Below are positions 1-5,728 of a stretch of DNA of 12,314 bases, piece after piece; the first letter of the stretch is position 1; each line of letters begins with the position of its first letter. The DNA is from Clostridiaceae bacterium. GTDB taxonomy: Bacteria > Bacillota > Clostridia > Saccharofermentanales > DTU023. The stretch spans positions 1 through 12,314 of the forward strand of contig JAAZMK010000029.1 in assembly GCA_012798865.1 (NCBI GenBank), read 5' to 3'. The notes beneath the pieces were generated by a model. That model saw only the letters and a list, made by a program, of their open reading frames with translations, had not been told where the DNA came from and searched no databases. A program made the position numbers and the translations under genes.

Positions 1-707
1 CCTTTTTTATACTGACGTCCGAACTTATTGTCACAATCATGTAGCAGGACGATATCGCCGAAGCGTAGTTTATCAAGACCATGTTCTTTCAGTGCGTCGA
101 GGTCGCCGGTCATGATATCGTAGTCGCCCGTGTAGGCAGACGCGGCGCCGATGCCCGAGCCCATTAGGTAGGGCGGAACTTCCGCGACACAAGGGACGAC
201 GAGTTTACCGTCCACTTCCTCGGGAGCGATCTTTTCAAGTAACTCCGGCGACAAGCTGAGACAAGCGATGTCGGGGTAATCCGTCAATTCGAGCCCCAGC
301 CCCTTTGCGCGGATGAGAATCTGGTCACCTATTTTCATTTTGTCGAGCGCCTCGACCGGAAAATAGCAAATCGTGTGTTCAATGCCGCCGTGTTTTCCAG
401 TGACGAATCCCTCGACCCCCTTAGCATCTCCGTCGACGACAATGGCGCGGTTGCCGATGCAGGCGATATTCATGATGCAGTCATTTTCAGGCTTTGTTTC
501 GTTGCGCAAGCTGACTCCAGGCTCTATGTGGTCGCCGGCAAGCGTCATGCAGCAGTCGCCGATCTGATAGTTGTAAACGATGCCGCCAACGCTCGGAAGC
601 GCTCGCGCGAAACCTCTTTGATCGATTTTATAATCCTTTTTCCATGTAGGTGCGTGAATTCTCGCTTGTACGGACATTTCGACGAGATGTTCTTTATTGG
701 TTTTCAT
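1..707 (-). CDS. DUF4438 domain-containing protein (C-terminal end beyond window)
   Basis: The frame stays open from ATG at 707 to the left edge, giving 235 residues; the stop lies outside the window. AAGGAGG at 714-720 sits six bases before the ATG and fixes the start. The protein has no signal peptide or membrane segment. From memory it matches the DUF4438 family (Thermotoga TM1086 type): an early N-terminal CIGNRAIVVDGDAKG stretch, then VTGKHGGIEH, a LTDYPD motif, a MGSGIG stretch, YTGDYDIMTGD, and a RFGDIVLLHDCDNKFGR stretch near the edge. Biochemical function is unknown to me. The gene stands alone on the minus strand, with the 52-bp repeat block directly upstream, so that block may control it. 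Family assignment is fairly sure; role is not. Confidence 0.8.
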   Translation of the reverse strand, partial: MKTNKEHLVEMSVQARIHAPTWKKDYKIDQRGFARALPSVGGIVYNYQIGDCCMTLAGDHIEPGVSLRNETKPENDCIMNIACIGNRAIVVDGDAKGVEGFVTGKHGGIEHTICYFPVEALDKMKIGDQILIRAKGLGLELTDYPDIACLSLSPELLEKIAPEEVDGKLVVPCVAEVPPYLMGSGIGAASAYTGDYDIMTGDLDALKEHGLDKLRFGDIVLLHDCDNKFGRQYKK

Positions 708-756
708 GGAGCCCCTCCTTCACTAAAACATACACAATGTTTTCCATGCGTTCTTC

Positions 757-765
757 ATCATACCA
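757..765 (-). promoter_or_regulatory. possible extended -10 promoter of the DUF4438 gene
   Basis: On the minus strand TGGTATGAT has a TATGAT hexamer (757-762) preceded by TG one base upstream, the extended -10 pattern. There is no good -35 at 16-18 bases. It lies 50 bases upstream of the start codon. Inference from sequence only. Confidence 0.35.
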
Positions 766-785
766 TTGCTTTTGTATTTACTTTC

Positions 786-994
786 GTGTGCAGTTTTTCA
801 ATTAATATCGAAATTTCGGATTTTGCTCCCGGCATCCGTGTGCAGTTTTTCAATTAATATCGAATTTATGGACTTTACGCCCGAAAACCGTGTGCAATTT
901 TTCAATTAAAACTGAATTTCTGTAGTTAAGGTTCGGAAACCTGTGTGCAAGTTCTCATTTTTAATTGAATTTCTGGACTAGCTGGACTTTGTGC
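786..994. repeat. degenerate tandem repeat, about four units of 52-53 bp
   Basis: Units begin at 786, 838, 890 and 943, each with GTGTGC. The first 27 bases of units 1 and 2 are identical, opening with GTGTGCAGTTTTTCAATTAA. Unit 3 differs at four of those 27 bases, and unit 4 is more diverged. The second half of each unit is poorly conserved apart from a GAATTT core and a closing run resembling CCGGAAACC. No coding frame explains them. A period of 52-53 bp is close to five turns of B-DNA, so equivalent sites would face the same side of the helix. They lie in the upstream region of the DUF4438 gene. Confidence 0.85.
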
Positions 995-1001
995 TCTCAG
1001 T

Positions 1002-1060
1002 TTCTAAAAAAGGAAAGAGGCTATCTCGCTCCCGCTACTTTTTAGCGGTTTTGGGTAGCC
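1002..1060 (-). terminator. nested hairpin terminator after the XRE gene
   Basis: Read on the minus strand, CCGCTA (1043-1048) pairs with TAGCGG (1032-1037) around a five-base loop. An outer GGCTA (1056-1060) pairs with TAGCC (1019-1023). A pyrimidine-rich tail ending in a six-T run follows at about 1005-1018. It starts 48 bases after the stop of the XRE gene. Confidence 0.6.
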
Positions 1061-1107
1061 CCTTCATCAAACTGTTTTTATTACGTGTTGTTGCGACAAC
1101 TGTTCGG

Positions 1108-2325
1108 TTAATCTCTGTAAAGAATCTTGAGATCAGATGTTCGCGAAATTCGCTCGACGGAATGACCTCGCACGCGACCGATGACGGCATCGCCCATTCC
1201 GTTCATTTCGATATCCAACTCGTTAACCGACAAGTGTTTTGCGTCGATATCGCCTGAGCCGAAGACTGCTATCTCAAGTCTTTCCGCTTCACCGCTCAGA
1301 ATGGAGACATTTCCCGATCCTGCGATTCTGACATACCCAGTTTTAGATAGTTCTCTGATCTTGACGTCGCCGGATCCCGCGATGCTGATTGATGCATCTT
1401 CGACCTCCCCAAAATCACAGTCTCCCGATCCTGCTACTTTTAACTGAAGTGATTTTACATCCCCCAGAGTCGTGTTGCCTGATCCCGTGATCATGACATT
1501 CGCCTCATCAACTTTGATTGCACTTCCGATGTTTGCGGAGCCCTTGATTTTTGCGTTCAAAGATTTTAGAACGGGGTCAGCGACGGAGAGCGTTATGGTG
1601 CCGGAATTTCGCGTGTTCCCAAAGCCGAGTCCGAAAATTTTGTTGGGCTTATAGCTATTAAGACAGATGACGAGTGTCGAGCCTTCTCTTTTGATGGAGA
1701 GATTTTTCATGAAAGATATGGAGCCGTCAGCTTTCCAGTGTGTTTTCCCGTCTTTGGATTGATCGATCGTAATGGCGCATGCGCCGGCGAGATCAAAGTC
1801 CAAACTGTCTATACCTTTGCTTTTCTCGTTCTCATCATTGTTGCTTTGGCTGACGGTGCCTTCATCGCTTTCCCAGTCATTCGAGCCGAAATCATCACTT
1901 GTGCGAAGAATGATATTGCCTTTTCCACGATTAATCACGACCATTTCTTCGAAATCGGCTTCACTGCCATCATCGAATCGAACGACCGAACCATCGATTT
2001 TTCCTTCCATATTGGCGTAGCATGCCCTATTATTTAGCTCGGCGACGAGTTTGAGGTTGCCATGTTCGGCAGGGAATAAAAAGCCATCTTCCGCGACTGC
2101 TCCGATAGGTGTTATGTCATCGCTAAACAAGTCGTTGATGGTGACGCCGAATGCGTCGGCGATCACCGGCAGTAATGCGATATCGGGACAGCCGATTCCG
2201 GTCTCCCATTTGGATACCGCTTGGGGAGAGACGCCGAGTTTCTGCGAGAGCGCCTCTTGTGTCAGATTTCTCTCTTTTCTCAATTGGGCAATGCGTACGC
2301 CCAGTTTTGCTACATCGTATGCCAT
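1108..2325 (-). CDS. XRE-family HTH protein with C-terminal DUF2807/GIN-like GSG-repeat domain
   Basis: The 405-residue protein begins at ATG 2325 with AGGAG about nine bases upstream and ends in TAA. Residues 8-67 form a classic HTH_3 DNA-binding domain (IAQLRKERNLTQEALSQKLGV, then SPQAVSKWETG). After a variable acidic, Asn/Ser-rich linker (about 145-172), residues 173-382 look like a DUF2807 (head GIN) beta-helix. They carry GSGN or GSGD turns at 281, 299, 317, 336 and 356 and a GMGD at 376, spaced 18-20 residues. There is no signal peptide or transmembrane segment, so the whole protein should be cytoplasmic. The N-terminal domain implies a DNA-binding regulator. What the repeat domain senses or binds is unknown. 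It is flanked by its own terminator and a long upstream region with inverted repeats, so it is probably monocistronic. Confidence 0.85.
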   Translation of the reverse strand: MAYDVAKLGVRIAQLRKERNLTQEALSQKLGVSPQAVSKWETGIGCPDIALLPVIADAFGVTINDLFSDDITPIGAVAEDGFLFPAEHGNLKLVAELNNRACYANMEGKIDGSVVRFDDGSEADFEEMVVINRGKGNIILRTSDDFGSNDWESDEGTVSQSNNDENEKSKGIDSLDFDLAGACAITIDQSKDGKTHWKADGSISFMKNLSIKREGSTLVICLNSYKPNKIFGLGFGNTRNSGTITLSVADPVLKSLNAKIKGSANIGSAIKVDEANVMITGSGNTTLGDVKSLQLKVAGSGDCDFGEVEDASISIAGSGDVKIRELSKTGYVRIAGSGNVSILSGEAERLEIAVFGSGDIDAKHLSVNELDIEMNGMGDAVIGRVRGHSVERISRTSDLKILYRD

Positions 2326-2345
2326 TTGTTATTCTCCTTATGTGT

Positions 2346-2412
2346 GGACAACTGTGACGTGTCCTCGTTGTTTCACGGTTGTATCTTTGTTTTACGTGAG
2401 TACGACCGTGAA
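2346..2412. promoter_or_regulatory. inverted repeats upstream of the XRE gene, candidate operators
   Basis: Two perfect inverted repeats lie 21-87 bases before the start codon. One is GGACA (2346-2350) with TGTCC (2360-2364). The other is TTCACGGT (2372-2379) with ACCGTGAA (2405-2412). XRE regulators often repress their own promoters, so these are candidate operator sites. I could not define a convincing -35/-10 pair between them. Confidence 0.35.
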
Positions 2413-2738
2413 CTTATCGTCTGCCGTTTAATTGGTTGCCGTTCTTCTTCAGGCAATCGCAACAGTGAATACTACAAAGGACCGGTCGCTCGTTGCTTCA
2501 CTTGATGCCGTGCCTTAGTGTTACGGTCACTTTCAGTATGACGCCGAAAACGATGAAATCAATCACCGATCGGTTGAATCAAGCGCTTTTTGACTCAACG
2601 TATAGTTGTTCAACGTTCAGTTGAGTCTTCACATGCAGATTATATGACTTTTTTACGGGAAGATGGAATCGTTAGGCAGTATTTTGTCCGCTCTTGTGTT
2701 TGGTTCAATGCTCTAAAGCTAGATAGATCATCTGATAA
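2413..2738. other. gene-free stretch between XRE upstream sites and the insertion
   Basis: No frame here shows a credible protein or start site. It contains a perfect 10-bp palindrome ACCGATCGGT (2565-2574) and an inverted repeat GACTCAAC (2592-2599) with GTTGAGTC (2620-2627). Neither has a T-run placed for termination. The short plus-strand frame starting at 2590 runs into the tRNA fragment and is not a gene. Confidence 0.6.
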
Positions 2739-2776
2739 TCAAAAGCCGCCGGGACATTTTCGTTCCAGCGGCTTTG
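2739..2776 (-). terminator. terminator hairpin beside the truncated tRNA copy
   Basis: On the minus strand AAAGCCGCTGG (2765-2775) pairs with CCGGCGGCTTT (2742-2752), followed by TTTTGATTA. The one non-Watson-Crick pair is a U-G wobble only in minus-strand RNA, which supports this direction. It resembles the terminator after the intact tRNA (4783-4820), down to the shared TTTTGATTA tail. It is now placed to terminate transcription of the Ltp-type lipoprotein gene. Confidence 0.8.
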
Positions 2777-2780
2777 CTTC

Positions 2781-2809
2781 TGGTGGGTGATATGGGACTT
2801 GAACCTATG
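2781..2809 (-). repeat. attachment-site-like copy of the tRNA-Val 3' end
   Basis: These 29 bases are identical to 4827-4855, the last 29 bases of the tRNA-Val gene (T-arm 3' part, acceptor strand and CCA). Beyond 2809 the match to the tRNA ends. The 5' half of a tRNA is missing, so this is not a working gene. This is the expected trace of site-specific integration into a tRNA 3' end. Confidence 0.85.
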
Positions 2810-2845
2810 CCGAACCTACACTAGTAAGCTGTTGTAGCTTCCGAT

Positions 2846-3664
2846 CTAATCGAAAAGCTTATTAACCGCATAATCTGCTTCCTCCGGTGTAAACTTGTCG
2901 TATATTAGCTGTTCACGCAGCTGTTCCTTTGACATTGGCATCAGATCTAGATAATCTTGTCCTTTCTTGACTGCTTGTTCCTTCCAGTTTGCTTTCACAT
3001 TATTTACCGCATATCTTGCCTCTTCCGAGAGAAATTTTTCGAATAATAATTGATCGTACAGTCCTTCTTTCGAGAATGGCATGAGATCCAGATAATCATT
3101 CGCCTTCAATAAAGCTTGTTGTTTCCAATTCGCCTTGACATTATCAACTGCATATTGTGCTGCTTCTTTGGAATACTTCTCGTATAGCAATTGATTGTAT
3201 AAACCAATTTTAGAGAATGGCATTAGCGCGAGGTACTGTTCTGCCTTCTTTAGTGCGTTTTGATACTCAAGTGACACGGCTTTAGTTGTTGTCGTTGTTG
3301 TGGATGACGGCTTATCAGAAGTTCTTTTCGTTGTAGTGGTAGAAGAAGTAGGATCTTTGGACGATTTTTTCTCGGTGGTACTAGTTGTAGTCTTTGTAGT
3401 GGGTGCGGTCGATTTTTGGGTTGTTGTAGTGGGTTTTGTTGTTGGGTCGACCGATGATTTCTGTTCGCCAGTGATCGTTGTAGACGATTCAGGTTCACCT
3501 GTTGTACGTGTGCTTGCTGATTCAGTTGTTACTTTAGTGGCAGATGGCGGTCTTGTGTCGAGCACTTCACTAGTTGCTGACATTTCAGGTGTGACGCTTG
3601 GACTTCCACAGGAAACCACAAGAATTGTTGCTAGAATGAGCGAAATAGCAAGGAGTTTTTTCAT
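2846..3664 (-). CDS. Ltp-family surface lipoprotein (superinfection-exclusion type)
   Basis: The protein has 272 residues from ATG 3664, with AAGGGA seven bases upstream, and ends in TAG. Residues 1-19 are a lipoprotein signal peptide ending in VVSC, so Cys19 should be lipidated and the protein anchored outside the membrane. Residues 21-133 are a low-complexity Thr/Ser/Lys linker, likely crossing the wall. Residues 134-179, 180-226 and 227-272 are three tandem repeats of 46-47 residues, each with a YLxLMPxSK core and an E-A-xYAV motif. These match the Ltp (host cell surface-exposed lipoprotein) domain. The Ltp of Streptococcus thermophilus phage TP-J34 has such domains and blocks injection of incoming phage DNA. 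A defence role here is inference from family and from its place in a tRNA-integrated element. It is the only undamaged gene in that element. Confidence 0.85.
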   Translation of the reverse strand: MKKLLAISLILATILVVSCGSPSVTPEMSATSEVLDTRPPSATKVTTESASTRTTGEPESSTTITGEQKSSVDPTTKPTTTTQKSTAPTTKTTTSTTEKKSSKDPTSSTTTTKRTSDKPSSTTTTTTKAVSLEYQNALKKAEQYLALMPFSKIGLYNQLLYEKYSKEAAQYAVDNVKANWKQQALLKANDYLDLMPFSKEGLYDQLLFEKFLSEEARYAVNNVKANWKEQAVKKGQDYLDLMPMSKEQLREQLIYDKFTPEEADYAVNKLFD

Positions 3665-4006
3665 GTTGATCCCTTAATTCCTTTCCTTTTGAGAATTTTT
3701 CAGATGTTCTGAACCACATGACAGAACCGGTGGTTTCGAATAATGCTAGTGTGGCTAATCGTGCTAATCTTCTTTTTTGTGTTCCGTATTTGCACAAAAG
3801 TTGGCTAAGTAAATTGTGTATTGCTTTTATCTGATTCCATTTACATTCTACACAAATAAGCGGAAGAAAGGCATCAAAAATGGTTGTAGTGAGGCGTAAA
3901 AAAGTTGCATGCAGATATGGTTTATATACAACAAACCACTTTAACTCTGGAGACTATTATAAAACGAACAGCGAGCTTTCCTATTCAAATATTATTCTTA
4001 TCTTTT
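3665..4006 (-). promoter_or_regulatory. AT-rich upstream region of the Ltp gene with weak promoter candidate
   Basis: No gene is supported here. On the minus strand TTGTGT (3850-3855) and GATAAA (3826-3831) are 18 bases apart and could be a promoter, though a weak one and 160 bases from the start codon. An inverted repeat TGGTTT (3918-3923) with AAACCA (3933-3938) could be an operator. The plus-strand frame at 3880-4119 is mostly antisense to the zinc-ribbon gene. Confidence 0.3.
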
Positions 4007-4255
4007 TTACAGATTCCAAGAATTGCCGCAAGTCTGACATACTGCTTTTGTTACTGTCTTGTTTACGATCTTCTGTCTCTTTCTACCAAAAAGTGCCAGC
4101 AATATTGCTAGAAATGTAAAACAGATCCATTTGACGGGAATCCACCACCACCAAATCAAGAGTCACCACAGAAAACTGCGGCGCTTTCTGATGAGCCTTG
4201 CTTCGTTGACGATCTGTCTAGATACGTATCCACTACCACATCTGGAACATCTCAT
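4007..4255 (-). pseudogene. small zinc-ribbon membrane protein, interrupted by one TGA
   Basis: Translating the minus strand from ATG 4255 to TAA at 4007-4009 gives an 82-codon protein with a single internal stop. It opens MRCSRCGS (first Cys pair of a zinc ribbon). It then has a Trp-rich hydrophobic stretch (FLW, stop, LLIWWWWIPVKW, then CFTFLAILLALFG), a basic segment, and closes with VCQTCGNSWNL (second Cys pair). The layout resembles small zinc-ribbon proteins common in Bacillota, where the hydrophobic stretch usually reads like FWW. The TGA at 4163-4165 is codon 31, where Trp would be expected; TGG to TGA is one transition. No clear ribosome site precedes it. The ATG overlaps a TGA ending the upstream lipoprotein remnant, suggesting former translational coupling. 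It is most likely a recent pseudogene. Confidence 0.75.
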
Positions 4256-4768
4256 TTTGATCTCATCACTTTCTATATTTCTGCCATCAGACTATACGTT
4301 GTTGCTTACTATGAGAGCGTTGATTCCGGATCGGTCAGGCTCTACAGATGATCAACCGTTTTCTCGTACAACTCATATATCTCCATAGCGCTAAATTGCA
4401 TTGACTTTGTTTTCTCAAGCAGCTTAGCCGCCGCGCTCTTATATTTTTTCTATGGCTATTGGAACTATCTCACATAGACGTGACTATCTCCTCTAAGATA
4501 TCGGAGAAAAGCTCTCTAGTATACTTAACTGTCTTGATCGCAATAACGTCTCCCCCTTCAACCCAAGCTTTAACTAGGCTTATTATATCTATTCAGACGA
4601 AGCAGTCCTTCTCAGGTTGTTCAATTCATGGGTAATCGTTGTCGGCGCTACAGTCGTAGCTGTTGTTGTCTGTGCCGGTACTGCATCCTAGTCGTTATAT
4701 CCTGCGCAACCTATAAGAGCCGAAAGGCACAACGCCAAAGCGACTGTCAAGGCAACAATTCATTTCAT
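4252..4768 (-). pseudogene. decayed lipoprotein gene
   Basis: From ATG 4768 the frame reads MK, stop, IVALTVALALCLSALIGC, then AGYND, stop, DAVPAQTTTATTVAPTTIT and on to a TAG at 4589-4591. This is a lipoprotein signal peptide with an LIGC lipobox and a Thr-rich linker, broken by TGA (4760-4762) and TAG (4688-4690). Protein-like text continues in other frames: 40 codons at 4473-4592 (including VKAWVEGGDVIAIK) and 35 codons at 4345-4449 (including AAKLLEKTKSMQFSAMEIYE). The last frame runs, through four more stops, to a TGA at 4252-4254 overlapping the zinc-ribbon ATG. At least two frameshifts are needed to join the pieces. The family of the mature part is not recognised. Signal peptide and linker are clear; the extent downstream is inferred. 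Confidence 0.65.
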
Positions 4769-4782
4769 GTTTATTTCGAAGC

Positions 4783-4820
4783 TAATCAAAAACCGCTGAA
4801 ACGTCGTTGTTCCAGCGGTT
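4783..4820 (-). terminator. terminator of tRNA-Val
   Basis: On the minus strand AACCGCTGGAAC pairs with GTTTCAGCGGTT (arms within 4791-4820, one G-U pair, six-base loop), followed by TTTTTGATTA. It begins seven bases after the CCA end of the tRNA. It resembles the hairpin at 2742-2775 beside the truncated tRNA copy. Confidence 0.85.
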
Positions 4821-4826
4821 CTAGGT

Positions 4827-4855
4827 TGGTGGGTGATATGGGACTTGAACCTATG
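4827..4855 (-). repeat. attachment-site-like repeat inside tRNA-Val
   Basis: This is the partner of the identical 29-bp sequence at 2781-2809. The match covers the 3' part of the tRNA from the T-stem through the CCA. The sequences diverge immediately at 4856, inside the variable loop, which is a usual boundary for tRNA-targeting integration. Confidence 0.85.
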
Positions 4856-4903
4856 ACCCCCTGCATGTCACGCAGGTACTCTAACCAGCTGAGCTAATCA
4901 CCC
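4827..4903 (-). tRNA. tRNA-Val(GAC)
   Basis: The minus strand folds into a 77-nt cloverleaf with encoded CCA. The acceptor is GGGTGAT with ATCACCC, the D-arm contains AGCTCAGCTGGTTAGAG, and the anticodon arm is CCTGC, loop GTGACAT, GCAGG (anticodon GAC, decoding GUC and GUU). The T-loop is TTCAAGT. Three deviations are visible: an A-C mismatch in the middle of the T-stem, G instead of a pyrimidine at position 32, and a G-U first pair in the D-stem. A good promoter lies just upstream and a terminator just downstream, so it is probably transcribed. Its last 29 bases are duplicated at 2781-2809. Confidence 0.9.
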
Positions 4904-4915
4904 GAACCGAAGACT

Positions 4916-4945
4916 AGGATACATGATTTTACATCGCGGTGTCAA
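4916..4945 (-). promoter_or_regulatory. promoter of tRNA-Val
   Basis: On the minus strand there is a perfect TTGACA (4940-4945) and a TATCCT (4916-4921) separated by 18 bases. The predicted start of transcription is a few bases before the tRNA 5' end at 4903. Confidence 0.75.
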
Positions 4946-5062
4946 ACGGTATTTTTTATTCAGGTTAGGGAGTTCAGCGGATCTCAGCGTAGAGTTCAAG
5001 GTAGAGCTGAATGCCAATCGAGTTCAGCTGCGAGAGCTAAGCTGAGGCAAGGTTAGAGAATT

Positions 5063-5728
5063 CTACGACGATTTTTTGAAATCGAGGTAAAACGGCGTTT
5101 TTTCGACCGGTACGTCGTCGTTGAAGATTTCCTCTACCGAAACGGCTCTAAGCGGATTGAGCGCGAGCTCCAGCTTAAGTCCTCCCCCTCCGAGCGAGTA
5201 GTGACGCCAATACGGTTCATTTTCGGGGACGAGCCTGTCGGTCAAATGGAGGATCGGACCGCCGTGAAAGACGAGAGCGAGAGGGAATTGATCCTGTTCC
5301 GCTTGCGCTAGCTGTTCGATCCTTTCGAGTATAATTTGCAGACGCGCGCCGAACGCATCGAAAGGCTCACCGTCGGGCGGCGTGACTCTTCCCAAAGAAT
5401 TTAGAAACTCCCTGTAGAGCGCATCGTTGAGGAGCTCAGCGTGCGTCATGCCGTCCCACTGACCGAATTCTCTTTCCTGCAGCTCTGGCATGAGTTCATA
5501 TTCTTTTCCAGGGAAGTAGAGCTCCGCGGTACTGCGCGCTCTCTTGAGCGGAGACACCCATAAGGTCTTGACCTCGGGAACGGCGCCACGCCGAACTCTT
5601 TGCCGAATGAGCATAGCGCTCTCGGGGAGGATGTCATTGTTCTGTATTGAACCCTGATATTCGCGACAGAGGTTCTGGAAAGTCAGTCCGTGGCGAATAA
5701 AGTAAACTGTTATCGTCTTTTCTTTCAT
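5063..5728 (-). CDS. histidine phosphatase family protein (phosphoglycerate mutase-like)
   Basis: The protein has 221 residues, starts at ATG 5728 behind AAGGAAA, and ends in TAG. Residues 11-14 (IRHG) carry the phosphohistidine His13. SPLKRAR at 59-65 supplies the phosphate-binding arginine. LQEREFGQWDG (83-93) holds the likely acid residue Glu85, and FHGG (154-157) has the second catalytic His155. The length is normal for the branch of the family that includes cofactor-dependent phosphoglycerate mutases, alpha-ribazole phosphatases and broad sugar-phosphate phosphatases. The substrate cannot be told from sequence, and there are no cobalamin genes nearby. No signal peptide, so cytoplasmic. 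It stands alone, pointing away from rpmE. A 6-bp hairpin downstream (5024-5045) lacks a T-run. Confidence 0.85.
   Translation of the reverse strand: MKEKTITVYFIRHGLTFQNLCREYQGSIQNNDILPESAMLIRQRVRRGAVPEVKTLWVSPLKRARSTAELYFPGKEYELMPELQEREFGQWDGMTHAELLNDALYREFLNSLGRVTPPDGEPFDAFGARLQIILERIEQLAQAEQDQFPLALVFHGGPILHLTDRLVPENEPYWRHYSLGGGGLKLELALNPLRAVSVEEIFNDDVPVEKTPFYLDFKKSS

Larger units (their letters stand above)
2781..4855 (-). mobile_element. small decayed integrated element in tRNA-Val
   Basis: Identical 29-bp tRNA 3'-end sequences bound a 2.07-kb segment. The intact tRNA is at the right end and the displaced 3' fragment with its terminator at the left. This is the layout left by tRNA-targeting integrases. 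Inside are a degraded lipoprotein gene, a zinc-ribbon gene with a nonsense codon and an intact Ltp-type lipoprotein, all on the minus strand. The segment is visibly more A/T-rich than the ribosomal genes nearby. No integrase, excisionase or replication gene is visible, so it is a remnant or a non-autonomous cassette. A tandem tRNA duplication followed by decay is the alternative. Confidence 0.7.

Noticed and set aside
375..857. Open frame of 160 codons on the plus strand.
   Set aside because: Its first two thirds are antisense to the DUF4438 gene, and the rest is translated repeat sequence without protein character.
786..994. CRISPR array.
   Set aside because: Repeat heads are degenerate, the intervening parts are homologous to one another, and there are no cas genes.
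2781..2851. A second tRNA gene at the left repeat.
   Set aside because: Only the 3' 29 bases match. No matching acceptor strand, D-arm or anticodon arm is present, so it is a fragment.
3300..3677. Valine-rich plus-strand frame of 125 codons.
   Set aside because: It is antisense to the Thr/Ser-rich linker of the Ltp lipoprotein; the low complexity explains its openness.
4059..4388. Plus-strand frame of 109 codons in the element.
   Set aside because: It is antisense to the zinc-ribbon and lipoprotein remnants, whose minus-strand translations carry recognisable motifs.
4007..4768. Alternative genetic code with TGA as tryptophan.
   Set aside because: Intact genes in the window have no internal TGA, and the neighbouring lipoprotein remnant also contains TAG and TAA stops plus frameshifts, so decay is simpler.
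5024..5045. Terminator after the histidine phosphatase gene.
   Set aside because: TCAGCT and AGCTGA can form a 6-bp stem, but no T-run follows on the minus strand; several similar TTCAGC/GCTGAA words nearby make it look incidental.
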